Assembly: GCA_021441665.1 (NCBI GenBank)
Contig: JAGYYN010022304.1
Location: 1 to 28,723, forward strand
Direction: 5' to 3'
Source: Euplotes cf. woodruffi 2 WChen-2021
Lineage: Eukaryota > Ciliophora > Spirotrichea > Euplotida > Euplotidae
DNA: 28,723 nucleotides
Of the stretch, positions 9,045 to 20,173 are shown piece after piece. Made by a program: the position numbers and the translations under genes. The notes below the pieces were generated by a model that worked only from the letters and a program-made list of their open reading frames with translations, was not told the origin of the DNA and did no database searches. Position 1 is the stretch's first letter, and each line of letters starts with the position of its first letter.

Positions 9045-11836
9045 ATGAAGAAAAGCCTGGACCAGAGCTCAGACGACGACTCCAGCCACAGCAACGAGGA
9101 CAAAAACACCATCTCCAACAAAGCCGTCACCGACCAGTCGGCATCCTCGCCTAAAAAAGAAGACGCCGAAAGCCAGAAATCCGCTGCCAAAGGTTACGTG
9201 CTCGATGAGGAGAAGTAAGGAAGCGCCGAAGGAGCCTGTGGTCGCTTCGCTTATCCAGCACGAGCTCAACTTCTTTGAGTTCGAGACGAAAATGAGGAAG
9301 GTGATGTATGACATCATCGAGCCGAATACGAAACGAGTCAACTCGCAAAGCGCGCAAATTAATGATCTCGAAAAACAGCTTAAGAAATCGAACTTAGGTC
9401 GAGTATTCAAATTAATTCCGGTTTAGAAATCCAAGAGCTCCAGGCGTTCCTTTTTAAAGGCAAGAAAAACAAGCAAAGCACGATTGATGAAATCTACATC
9501 AAAATCGCAGATATTGAAAAAGACAGGAAGATGGAGGAAGCGAATATGATGTTCGAACTTCATAAATTTGATAAGAAACTCAGCGACATGGATTTTAACT
9601 ACAAAGCCACAAGAGAGGAAAACACTATCCTTCGAGACCGGATTAAAGCATGCGAAGAGAATATCTTCAAGTTCAACCACAATCTTAAATCAATGAAAGA
9701 TGCGTTTTTATTAAAGCTTTCTGAGACTTATGAAAAATTATTCGGACAGATCGAAGCTATCCAAGAAGTTTCAAATAGAGCTGACCAGCAGAGCAAAGTA
9801 AACAAAGCAAAAATTAACACAATGGACGCTCAGATTCAGAGTGACAGGAAGCTGATCGATTCTAACTCGAATAACAGCATTCGTCTCGAGTCAAAGCTCG
9901 AACGTCTAAATCAACTGACAGTTAAAGAACAAAAGTACAGAGAGGACATTAAGAATATCGAAGACAATATTAAAAGCCTCGAGGTCAAAGAAGACGACTT
10001 CACTAATCATTTAGCAACTATTGAAAACTACGTCGAGAAGTACTTGCCAGCCCAGATCCAAATGCAAATTACCGAGGCCATCAAAGGAATCCTTCCGAAA
10101 CGAGAGCAGAGGAAGTTTGACGAATTTCAAAAGAAAATATTTGAAAAGATCAACAAAGTCATTCTATCAGACGACGGAATTCCTGATGTGTTGTCAAAAA
10201 TCAAGCAAACTCGGAATTTAATAAACTCAGGTGCAATATCAAATCCAGGGGCGATGTACATAGTCCTCGATTCAAAGAACTCTCCGGTGAAGGTCGAAAA
10301 TTTAGCAAATGACGACTCTCCACATAAAAGCGAGGCATCGCATATTTCGTTTTCGAAGTCAGCAATGAGCAAGAAAAATACAGAAATAGATCAGGTTCAA
10401 GAAATTCCACTCGGCAAAGCAAAGTCAAACTTCTCGAAGAATCGAGAAGAAGGCCACAGACACATCAGCTCGACTAATAATGATAAAAATGCTGATGTGG
10501 GCGACTACGGCCAATTTAATATGGATTTAGAAGGCGCCACTCACAGCCGCAAATTTAGTGTTAAACAAGCGAACAACGATTACCTCAACTCTGCAGAAAG
10601 AAACCAGCAAAGTTTTGATGATATGGATCAAGAACAAAAACAGCTGTATTCAGAGGAAAACGAAGAATCTGAGCAAGTCTCGCAAAATTTCGATGGTGAA
10701 AGGGCCCATCATGCTTCAAAGCATACGAACAGTATCCAGAAAGCAAATCAAAATAGAGAGAATTCAGAGGACAACTTTGATGGCTTCATATACGGCAAGC
10801 AAAGAAGCGACGAAAGCAATAATAATTACCAGCAGTCGAATTTAAATATTATGAGCAAACACCAAATTTATGAAGTCGGGGAGTTAAGAAAATACATCGA
10901 TCGCAGTCTTAAAGAAAATATGGACTACATCCAGCAAATCAGCAAAGAGTCGAAGGAATATAATCTGATACTGCACAGCGAGCTTGATGCATTTATCAAA
11001 AATAAAAAGAAAGAATTTTACCAGAAGTTCCTCGAGATAAAGCATATCAAAGAAGAACAAGAAACCATCCGATTGTCATTTTCCGACGTCAATAGTACTC
11101 TCAAGCAGCTGTGAATTATTATATCGTGATTAGTCGAAGGAAATGCTTTAATCTCAAATGTTCTTAAAAACAAGACTAAAAGTAGTATTTATCATAGCGC
11201 AGTTGATGTAAACTCTTCGCATAATGACTCTTTACTGCTAAATAAATCGTTTTTGCCGTCAAATCAGAATCGTAATATTACGAAGATAAATAATGTAAAT
11301 GATAAGGTAGTAAAGGCATCGAGGAATATAAGCAAGGATCTGTTCCAGGGACCAAATATGAGCACATACCTTGCCCAGTCTCGCCTATCAACCCATACAA
11401 AGTCTGGGAGTAAATCAAACTCTCGAATAATGAACAGGCTTAAGACTCCTGATATTGCATTGCAAGGACACACGTACGAAAACAAAAGTATGATCAATGA
11501 GTCACCGATCAGCAACAATCGGTTCCAGATCTTTAATTCAATGATATACCGCCAGAATGAATTTACGTAAGCATTATAGTATACGATTTTTATAGAAAAG
11601 ACGATGCATTTGTAATGCTCAGCGTCATGAATAAAAAGTGAAACGAGGTTATATCGTGTACACAGATTTTTAAAGAAAATAACCTCCTGACTAAAAAGAT
11701 CTTCGAAGACTGAGTTGAATTTATCATTAGTAAAGGGTATAATCATAATATCCGACCGGCTGTAAATAACGCAATAATCTTGCAAAATGAGAAAGTGGCT
11801 TCAACTGAAGGTCTCATAAGTGAATCTAAGCTATAA
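9045..11836 (+). CDS. large coiled-coil protein, unrecognised
   Basis: I do not recognise the family. The model has 910 residues and closes in phase: ATG 9045 after an A-rich leader, +1 shift at AAG-TAA (9216), introns 9398-9426 and 11567-11595 (both 29 bp), stop TAA 11834-11836. Three TGA codons (for example 11112-11114) are read through as Cys. The first 70 residues are acidic and Ser-rich. A long heptad-like coiled coil spans about 75-400, with Lys/Glu-rich segments such as NDLEKQLKKSN. A Ser/Asn/Gln-rich linker follows, then a second helical segment and a Ser/Asn-rich tail. No catalytic motif or membrane segment is visible. The exon at 9427-11566 is over 2 kb without a shift, unusual among its neighbours. 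A structural role, for instance in cilia or the cortex, is only a guess. Confidence 0.8.
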
Positions 11837-11844
11837 TAATCATT

Positions 11845-11854
11845 ATTTTCAATT
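11845..11854 (-). repeat. E-Cbs-like decamer after the coiled-coil gene
   Basis: AATTGAAAAT on the minus strand lies 9 bp after the stop at 11836. It fits HATTGAAaHH including the preferred A. Confidence 0.3.
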
Positions 11855-12055
11855 TTACAATGATTAAAGCAAAAAATTTAAACCAAGCTTAATTAATTTT
11901 TTTCACAGTTTGATATTAAAAATATTAAATTTTTCTATGAAAAAAATTATTTCAAATATTATTTCTCATATCTCAAATTAAAAAAACTTCGTGATTAATA
12001 TAATTTTTGAATCATATTAGATCTGAATTTAAAATTGATTCTGAACAAATAATTT

Positions 12056-13251
12056 CTACGGCTTGGTTGAGATCCTCTGTTGCTGTCTCGATAGCGTCGG
12101 TGCTGCTCTTTCCTTGATATCTCGTTCGAACTCTTGGTCTTCGAAGTGGTGTTCGTCATTCTTTGAGTAAAACGAGTCCAAAAATGACTCGAAGTCTTCA
12201 TTCACGCTAAATCTCGAATAATTATGGTCGATGAGCTTCTTTTCGTGGAAAAACAACTGTTTGAACATTGTTTTAACTTTTTCGCGGTTGACTCTTTTCT
12301 TTTTGCTAACATGAGTGACAATTCCTTTTAAGTAATCAATAAACTCGGGGATGTAGCTTTTGCCATCGATCATTTTTGAACTGGTTGGCTCAAATCTACA
12401 TTACAGTGAGATTTACAAAAATCGAGGCTATTTTTAAAACCAAATTACTTAATCACAACTGTGTCAAAAAACACTGTGTTGTTTATATTTCGATTTTGAA
12501 GCTAGAAGTGATATTTTTGAATGATAAAATACTCCTCCTTACAAGCTAATACTTGGATCTTTCAAGGTGCGTTTTTCAATGATGTATTTTCTCGCTTCTC
12601 TTTTAAAAGAAGGAAGCAGTTTCTTCTTAAGCTGTTCGAACTTAAACTTGCGCATTATTTTGTCTCTCATATCGATAGTTTTGTCATAAGACATATCGTT
12701 GATATTTTGACTCGAGAACATCTCCCTGCTTTTGCCTTTTAATTCTTCGGTTTTGACTTTGACGAGCTCGTTGAAGATCTCTTGCTCTAAGTCCCCGAGT
12801 TTTCCCAATTGTGATATTTTTAAATGGAACGGCTTTATCTGAAGAAATGGTATTTCTTCAGGCTCTGCACTTGCTTGCTTTATATTGTAAGACTGAGCGC
12901 TATCTCCGAATACTGAGTCTTCTCTATCGAGAGAATTGATCCTTGGCAGCTTATCTGGGAGATCGCTGTTTTGTTTTTGAGGCACTTGAAGATACGCATT
13001 TGAACCGAAATCAGCAATCGTTTCCTCTAAGTTACTTTAAAAACTTCTTCGGGTTCGATCTGTACTGGTTCGATACGACGACTTGGCCGAGCGTTTGGGT
13101 TTCATGATCGAGGTCTTCTGAATAAATCTGCTCGTCTGTCTTGTCCTGGAAATTATTTGAAGGCCTTATCGACTGATCATGCTCAACTTCAGTACTGTTA
13201 AATATCTTATTTTAGACTTTGAGACTTAAATTTTTTCTTTGCTATTTGCAT
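12056..13251 (-). CDS. unrecognised charged protein, possibly the 3' part of the next upstream gene
   Basis: The family is not recognised. From ATG 13251-13249 the reading needs +1 shifts at AAA-TAA (13209-13207) and AAG-TAA (13034-13032), then one GT..AG intron at 12542-12396 (147 bp), and ends at TAG 12058-12056; all phases close. The product is polar and partly helical, with segments such as KIMRKFKFEQLKKKLLPSFK and, after the intron, IPEFIDYLKGIVTHVSKKK. The ATG is weak: the sequence just before it also reads as Ser/Asn/Lys-rich protein (DSNSQVDANSKEK in another frame) directly after an AAAATAG acceptor. The unit may therefore be the downstream part of the gene ending near 13449, joined by an intron of about 185 bp. 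Confidence 0.62.
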
Positions 13252-13448
13252 CAACTTGTGAATTGGAATCGATGCTATTTTAAATCAGTTGAGAATTAAA
13301 TAAATTTTGATTTATTTTTCATTAATTGTAAAAAGGTAAAAACAGTATATGGAAATTATTTTACTAATAAAAACACAAATTATTTACTGTAAATTAATAC
13401 AGATTTTTATCCAAATTTCGAGTTTTTTATTAACAAGACAAGAAATAT

Positions 13449-15376
13449 TTAAAATTTCATACGAACTGTTTCAGTATCGCTATTATTTGATGAAGGAAGG
13501 TCACCAGGATAAAGACCTCCTCGCTGTAGTATTTTATTTCTGAGTCTCATTTCGTACATTGCCTTCATTTGCTTTTTGAATTCTTTCTTCGTGTCATCAT
13601 AGAACTGTTCTCTTTCGGTCTTGTCAATATTGCTGTCAGACTTATTTAATTTCTTTTTCTCCGACTTGTACTTTTGCAAGTCAGAGAGCTTGTGATTTGA
13701 ATATTCCTCGATGCAATTATGGATTTTAGGCATTGAGTATTGGATGTTCACTTGCATCGACTCGTTACTGCTGTCTAGATACAGTTAACAAGGCAAACCC
13801 GATCTCTACCTTGATTTAAAGTGCGATACTGGCTGCTTGCCTTCGTCCCCTTTTGCACTGGAGAACTCATATTAATCGATGTCGAGCTATCCACCGATTT
13901 GATACCTTTAGAATCAGGATTTTTAACAGTTGTCTTCAGATTCAAAAAGAAATCTGACGACTGCCTTCGCTTATAAGCGTCGGTGGATTTATTTAAGTTC
14001 ACTGAGTCTTTCTTCGATTTTACTGAAAAACATTTCTTTTTCGTATACTTTGGACCGCCTCCTTATTCTGTCCATCCGCAAGTTTTCATTGGGGACCTCA
14101 TGGTCTCTATTTTTGATTGTAAAAGTAAATTTAGAGAAATTAAATATAAAGAGGAGATGGAATTGAGCACACAACCAAAAGTATTATGGAGCTGAGGTTA
14201 AATAAAACTTTATGGTCGAAGCTATAAATTTACTCTTCTTGATTTTGCTTGATAATATTATTTTCTTAAATCCACGCTTCTGAAATGAGGCACTTCTGTA
14301 TTTCTTCCTGATCTGAAGAACGGTGATATAAAGGTAATAAAGAACTAGTAAATCTTATTTTTTTATTAGTAAGTAATAAGTTTTTTCGTAAGTAAACATT
14401 CCAGTAGGAACGAATATTATTCGGTAAGTACTTTGCATGTCTATTTAGCCCGAGTTTAGCTCCTCTTTTCATTCACTGCTTTCTGGCTTCTTGTTCGTCC
14501 TTGATCATTTGTTCTGCCTTTCTAAACCTGACTTCAAGGCCGAATAAGTTAAGTGGAGTGGGGTCGAGTCCCTTTGTTTCTGACTTCAGCGGCTGTCTGC
14601 CTACATATTTGGAGTTAGATTGAAAATATACGTTTAATCATAATAATTCAATTTTTATTTCGATATTCAGGACATGATCGAGGACATCACTGATGGCTTT
14701 ACTTTCGATGTATTTGCAAGTCTCTGGCTGAGAGTTAATTTTGATTCATGCAGCGAGTCCTCAGTCTTCTGTCGCTTCTTTTTCTTTTTCTCGCCGTCAT
14801 CAAGCTAATGAATAAATTATCAAGCTAAAGCACGAATAAAAAACGATGGGGAATTAAATCAATGCTTACTTGCTTGAATCTTGAGGGAACGATAGTATTT
14901 TTGATTTTCTTTAAGACCTTTTCTCGCTTGATATCGACTTCAATTGATCTTTCGACTTCATTCGGCTTTCTATTCGAATTAAGCGGAGAAAGGTACCTTT
15001 TCGCAGTCTTCTGCTGAGATTTATTAGAAGTGGTCTGCGGAGTTTTGTATTTTACAGGTCTCAGCATGATTTTATCTCTTCTTTCCTCCCACAACTGGTT
15101 GTATCTCTTTTTGAACTCCCTCCTCTGGTCGAGTTTTTCTTGTTCCTCTGGACTGAGCTTTTGCTATAGTTTCATTGTCAGTTTTAATCTCAAAAAGGAG
15201 CCGAAGTAAAATGGAAAATGATAAAGTAGAAAATAATGTACGAGTGTTTCAAAACTGGAGAATTTATTCTTTTTCTCTTGTTCTTTGTTAAGCTGCTTCG
15301 CCTTTCTCTGCTCTTTTTTAGACCGACGCTTGACGGAAGACTGCAGCAGCTCTCTTTGCTTATTTAGGAGTGTCAT
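13449..15376 (-). CDS. unrecognised basic protein with coiled-coil stretches, three +1 shifts
   Basis: The family is not recognised. The start is ATG 15376-15374 after ataaaaat. The model has 489 residues: introns 15241-15164, 14869-14805, 14631-14601, 14431-14313, 14233-14107 and 13809-13775, and +1 shifts at AAA-TAA 14657-14655, 14260-14258 and 13991-13989. All phases close, which supports the model. The N-terminus is a Lys/Gln/Glu-rich helix, the middle carries RQPLKSETKGLDPTPLNLFG and an Arg-rich block, and the end has a helix around FKKQMKAMYEMRLRNKIL. It stops at TAA 13451-13449 unless GTATGA at 13460 is a splice donor leading into the next unit. No catalytic motif is visible. The composition resembles ciliate cytoskeletal or cortical proteins, but this is only an impression. 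Confidence 0.7.
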
Positions 15377-15504
15377 ATTTTTATTATCAATTATTATGAT
15401 TTTTCAGATTACTTAAAAGCGATTTTTAGCGGAAATAAAACTGCTTTATCAACATCTGTCAAAAGTGAAATAATATACAAGTTGAACTAAAATAATATTT
15501 AAAC

Positions 15505-16516
15505 ATGTTTCGAACAAATAGTGAAGAAGCGTCAGATGGAGTCAGACTTTACCCAGAGAAAGTCGTGTTCCGCACTGCTGAAGACCTCTATTTTAGCGAA
15601 TACTCTAAAGACAAAGAAGTCATCGCAAAATGCGGCAAAAGCATCAAGTTCGATTTTGACCCTGACCGAACTTACTATTCTTACTGCTGCGAATTCTGTG
15701 GAAAAATTAATATGAAATTAGACACACTGAACTTCATGCTGAAGAACATCCGTGTTGCGATGCATCGAAATGTAAAGAGGCCGTGAGAGATCACAGTATA
15801 CATGGGTGCTGGATCTTCGCTTGACACGGATAAATTCATGGTTTCTTTAATGCACCTATTCACGCTCGGAGAGCACTCAGACCTGACAATTAAAATCAAC
15901 ACGGACACTGAGTTCAAAGTGCACAAGTGAGTTCTCGCAGCGAGGTGTCCAAAGCTTAAAGCCATGCTTTTGTCCAGCATGATGGAGACCGTCAACAACA
16001 TTTTGTCAATCGAAAACGAAGGTGCTGATTTCCCAGAGCTTTTCAAGCAAATGTTATCTTGGATATACACTGAGAAATGCGACTTCCCCGAGTCGATATC
16101 GTCAATGATAAATTTGCTTTGCCTAACCGACGAGTACATGCTAAGCGACCTGCAGACTGTATGTGAATTAGAAGTCATCAAAAGGCTGAATTCGACCAAT
16201 GTTTCTCGAATCCTCACCGACGAGAACTTGATTCTGCCTCCTTCTTCTGAAGAAAGAATTAAAGAAGCTGCGAAAGAGATCTTTATCCTCGAGTTTCCTA
16301 CGATAATCGAAGAGAATCAGGTACGTGGGATGTGTCATTTTTTAGGGCGATTTGCACATTGAAAAAGAACTTAGCAAAATCGAAGGCTTGTGGAGCTCAA
16401 TCTTGCTCAAGTCAATACAGATGAACGGAACTCAACGAAATAAAACTGTTGTAAGGTCGGATTGAGAACAGGTTTTTTTCTGTGTTTTTTATGATATAAA
16501 TTACGATATTTTTTAG
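15505..16516 (+). CDS. BTB/POZ-domain protein
   Basis: BTB domains mediate dimerisation and often recruit substrates to cullin-3 ubiquitin ligases. ATG 15505 follows taaac. The frame runs 272 codons with TGA read as Cys at 15784 and 15928, then a 25-bp intron at 16321-16345 and 56 more codons to TAG 16514-16516, about 328 residues. Residues 1-100 are an unrecognised N-terminal region with one CEFC pair. The BTB fold follows: GEHSDLTIKIN, FKVHKCVLAARCPKLKAML, then FKQMLSWIYTEKCDFPES. The TGA in HK-TGA-VLAAR is a position where BTB proteins often have Cys, a good test of the code. Kelch, MATH or zinc-finger partners are absent. The end is uncertain, because GTAAGG near 16450 could be a further donor. 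No +1 shift is needed. Confidence 0.85.
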
Positions 16517-16904
16517 ATGCTGTTAATAATTCAGTCTTTTTTATTTACTTATTTTTTAAGAGATGTTAAATAAATCAATTTGATATTTTTGGAATTTCAA
16601 AGAGAAATTTTTGTACTGATATTTTTTTATAGAATAAAAGACTAAGCTTTGGAGGTGTTATGCGTTAGTTGCAAAAGCAGAAGAATGCAAATTTAATCTT
16701 GACTAATTATTTCAATTCAATCACCGATACTATTTATTTAATACGCTTATTACTATTAATAATTGCAGCTAGTTTATTTAATATTATGGATATTCGGGTT
16801 ACAATAGACATAATTTTAGATTAAAGATCAGATTTCTAAATCTCATAACAAACGAAATACACTACCTTCAAGCTGCTAAAGAACTTATTTTGTGAATTAA
16901 TTGA
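16517..16904. other. AT-rich spacer between convergent genes
   Basis: These bases separate the ends of two convergent genes. I see no gene or RNA structure. TATTTCAATT at 16707-16716 is AATTGAAATA on the minus strand, an E-Cbs-like match. Confidence 0.45.
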
Positions 16905-19074
16905 TTAAAATTTCATTGTTATACTTTTCACCAGTTGTGGGTTATAATCTTCATATTTTTCTCTTTCGACAATTTTTGAATCTTCTTCTTGCTTCTTATT
17001 ATTCTTTTCTTTTCGTTTTATTTTGTATTTTGGCAGAGCATCTCGATTTTCAACCATAAACTTTTGATTTTTCTTCTTTCCCTCAGGTTTATTCGGAGAT
17101 TCAGGTTTGCTATCATTTTCATCTTTTACCTCGATGACTTCTCTGGGCTTCGATTTGACAGTCCGGTCTTCAAAGCCGTAAAAAGAAGGCTGGACCCTGT
17201 TCTGAGTATCGATAGTGTTTTCGATATCCTCCAGAGTTGTCTTTAGATCATACTGGATGCTGCGGTTTGAGCATGCAGGAATCGACACTGATTTCCTGTC
17301 TTTTTCTATATATAAATTGTAATTCCCGAGTTATCTGGACTAAATAAGCTTAAAAATTATTGATATTTAGCAGAATCACTAAGCTTTTTATAACTGAGAC
17401 TTCACTTAGCTAACCTATGGCAAAGGGTTGCAAAGTAAATCAGCAAAAGTACAGCAGGAGAACCTCAGCTTAGTTTTATTATACAAAAAGACAACAGTGG
17501 AATAGCTAATAAAACAAATAATCTTCATGCTAAAAACCGAGTTCACCCCTTACTTTTGGCCTTCTTATTCTTCATAATTTCCATTGCGTTTTCTCCATGC
17601 AGCTTGATGATGTCTTGGTAGATCGAGTACAAGTGGGGGCTTTTGTGGTTTGCGTCGCTCTTGCCTTTGCGTCCTGAATACAGTCTAAGCTTGTTGTCGA
17701 GTGTTTTTATTTGCTGCAGCAGCATCGGTATTTGTGAATTTTTAGCCTAAAAGTAATAGAACGACACTTACTTCAGATAGTCCGAGGCTATTGATTAAAT
17801 CTGTGTTTTTATTGACTAACCTCTGCACCTGGCTGCTAAGGTCTTCGATGATCATTCAGTACTCGTTATTTTGTGATTTGCACTTTTCGTAGAGCAAAGT
17901 GTGAGGCGATACCATGATATTAATCTCGTCTTGTTCTTTCAACTTGGTTTGGTAAATGAATTTCTGGCTTAAATGATTCGTATATCGGTAGTCCATAACT
18001 TCCTCTGCGACCTTTAGACGGTTATTTAATGCATTTGTGTGAGAACAGGACACTGAGAGACATTCTTGCAGAGACTCAACTTCGATTGAAAAAGACTGCT
18101 TCAGGTCTTCAATTTGCTGAGTGAAGGTCTGTTTAATATTCGCAATTTGGGCTTTGAACTTCTCCCGTTCTTCATTAAGCTTTCCTTTCATCAAGTTCAA
18201 CGCATCATTTTTGCTAGGAGTTCAAAGCGTCGTAGAGAACTGATTAATTGAGCTTGCTTGTTCGTATATCAGTCTAGAGGATCTTTCAAATTCGTATTCT
18301 TCGACTTTGGCTTCCAAGTCGTCTATTCTTTCGAGCAGTCTTCGGTTGAGTTTATTTAGTCTGCGATAATTCAGCTTCGAGCATGTCGACTTGAATTTTG
18401 TAGTCTCTCATCTCGCTTAACGGGTGGATGTTTGCCTTCGAAGTCTTGTTGCCTCTGCTTCTCTCGATATTGAAGGAGACGTTAGTCTCGGTCGGGTTGA
18501 GCTTCAGGTCTGGGTTCTTCAAAGGCAATTTTATATTGTTCTTCGACTCGTAGTACAACTTAGACAGCTCGCTGAACCGACCGTAGTTTTTAGAGAGGTC
18601 CTGGGTCGTGCCTTGGTAGAGCGAGTCAAGTTGGACGACAACTCGTGCTTTGCGGTTGAAGATACTCATGCTCTTGTTAAATTTATTGTAAGATCTCTCT
18701 TTACTCATCCTTTCATTGAAGTACAACTTGCTTTTGTTCATCAGCTTTATTTCGTTATCGTTTCTTTTTATAATTTGATCATAATTTCTTAGTGTATTTG
18801 GCAGCGGGTTAAAGCTAGTGTCGCTGTTCTGAACTTTCATTTTGTTATTACTCGAGGTATTCAATTTCTTGCTGTTTCGCAATTCGTTAGAGATTACTGA
18901 CTTGCTTTTGTAATTATTTTGTAACGACGAGTGTATTTTTAATACTGACTTTCTATTCTTTACTTCTGAGTTGTCAAATGACCTTTGGTAATATCTCACA
19001 GGTGACGGAAGAATTGAAGAAGAGCAGTATTCATTGTTTGCTTCGAAATCTGGATAATCTATGCTCGATTCCAT
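16905..19074 (-). CDS. unrecognised coiled-coil protein
   Basis: The family is not recognised. ATG 19074-19072 follows ttaaataaa. The reading is 240 codons to AAA-TAA (18354-18352), where a +1 shift continues the frame, then a 25-bp intron (17771-17747), a 248-bp intron (17553-17306) and a last exon to TAA 16907-16905, giving 631 residues with exact phase. TGA codons inside (for example in TTL-C-TPSK) are read as Cys. Residues 1-200 are Ser/Asn-rich and disordered. A coiled coil spans about 230-430 (RLLERIDDLEAKVEEYEF, FTQQIEDLKQSFSIEVESL). The tail is Lys/Glu-rich. The last exon could belong to another gene if the long intron is wrong, but donor and acceptor join in frame. A role in a cytoskeletal structure would fit but is not shown. 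Confidence 0.7.
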
Positions 19075-19248
19075 TTTATTTAACTTTCTTCAAACTTTAT
19101 TTCTATTTAAAGCACAAAGTTACAATTATATTTTAACATTTTTAATAATTTTGTGACCAAAAATTGAATTTTAAATTAGTATGAAATAACTAAAAATGCA
19201 TGTATAAATTCAAATTTCAACTTTTCCCAAAATATGATAATTTAATGT

Positions 19249-19768
19249 TTATCTAAAAGAGGTGATTCTGAGTTGTAAAGCCTTTCCGCCCATAGTTAAA
19301 GGATCAAACACGCCTGTATTTCTCCATTCTTTCATCGCTCGTTGGTAAAGATCAGGTCTTCCATATACAAATGTCAGATGTTCAGCTCCAGAGTAGTCTC
19401 ATCTGATTCTAAAAATGCGTGTGCCGCCGACTCCTAGTAAATGTTGAGTACAGTTATATTATTTTTGTGATTATTCTGCATTGAGCTATATAAAAGCAGA
19501 AATAGTGAAAAGCAGCTGTATTTTCATCAGGAATGTACTTGGTTTCAGCAATGGACCAGATCGAGTTAAAGTGCTCTTTCTCCTCTGGTATCAGCCACTT
19601 AAAGCCAGTCGTTGGGTTCTCATACAACTCGATCTCGATGATGTCTCCGATCTGGCACAGAGTCGTATCGTACTGTCCGTCGTCGAGGCTTTCGAATTTG
19701 AACTTCAGGTTAGTTGCCAACGACTGTGCTACGAATAAGAGGGATATAATTGCGACTCACGCTTTCAT
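19249..19768 (-). CDS. secreted chagasin-family (I42) protease inhibitor, copy A, split by a candidate IES
   Basis: Chagasin-type inhibitors block papain-like cysteine proteases with three loops. ATG 19768-19766 opens a signal peptide (MKACVAIISLLFVAQSLA, Cys as TGA). Loop 1 is NPTTGFKW (51-58), the Gly loop is LGVGGTR (89-92) and the third loop reads YGRPDL (114-116), with Asp where the family usually has Trp. The frame is broken between loops 1 and 2. Removing one 70-bp TA-bounded piece (19449-19518) restores a continuous 149-residue protein ending at TAA 19251-19249, nearly the length of copy B (150), with the two loops equally spaced in both. The alternative, a +1 shift at ATA-TAA, would insert about 23 unrelated residues. 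No GT..AG intron fits. Copy B lies 405 bp upstream on the same strand, so a tandem duplication is likely. Confidence 0.85.
19449..19518 (-). other. candidate internal eliminated sequence (IES), 70 bp
   Basis: The piece is flanked by TA direct repeats (19449-19450 and 19519-19520). Its two ends, each read inward, are TACAGTTA and TACAGCTG. Both fit TAYAGYNR, the IES-end consensus known from Paramecium and related to Tc1/mariner ends; the published Euplotes crassus consensus (TATRGCRN) is similar but not identical. Precise excision leaving one TA makes codons GAA AAT ACT CAA CAT and restores the chagasin reading frame. The length is not a multiple of three. It carries no gene. Confidence 0.75.
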
Positions 19769-20173
19769 CACAACGATTCTTAATTTAAAATATTTAATTC
19801 AAGTATTTTTAAAATTTGTGAATTTTATTAGAAAAAACTAATTTAGAGAACTTTTTGGTGCTATTTTCTCGAGATGTTTTTTTTTTTATTAAAAATGCTT
19901 ATTTTTTAGGATTTAATGATTGATGATATTGCATGACATAAATCAAGATTAATATCTGTGACAGGAGTTATTTAAAACTCGATTTAATTTTGATCATCAA
20001 AGTTTAGAAAAAAAAATTTACTTTAAAAATATGATTTAAAAGTTTTAATGATTTTGAGGTATTTGTGAATATGCAGTATTTTTTCTCGAATTTAATGTGA
20101 TATTTTTTATACTTATCTTCCTCACAAAAATGTTGAATCCAGAATTGATTAATACTTTATTGGTGTAAAGAGT
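19769..20173. other. AT-rich spacer between the two chagasin copies
   Basis: No gene is visible. The stretch is AT-rich and includes a run of T at 19876-19886. It holds the 5' flank of copy A and the 3' flank of copy B. Confidence 0.45.

Noticed and set aside
13449-13460. Shared ATGAAATTTTAA at the ends of two minus-strand units (13460-13449 and 16916-16905).
   Set aside because: Twelve AT-rich bases can match by chance; the proteins before them are unrelated.
4168-15930. TGA read as tryptophan (Blepharisma- or Loxodes-like code).
   Set aside because: Conserved tryptophans (for example in NPTTGYQW, RIWEYI, WEF) use TGG, and the BTB HK-TGA-VLAAR and SNF2 TGA-PSAL positions suit Cys. The AAA-TAA +1 pattern also points to Euplotes.
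17457-17553. Read-through of TGA after 17541 as a hydrophobic C-terminus of the coiled-coil gene.
   Set aside because: It is AT-rich with no conserved look; a donor at 17553 and an acceptor at 17306 give a better in-frame join to a Lys/Glu-rich exon.
19441-19470. +1 shift at ATA-TAA in chagasin copy A.
   Set aside because: It would keep about 23 extra residues between two inhibitory loops that are evenly spaced in copy B; IES excision explains frame and length together. Kept as an alternative.
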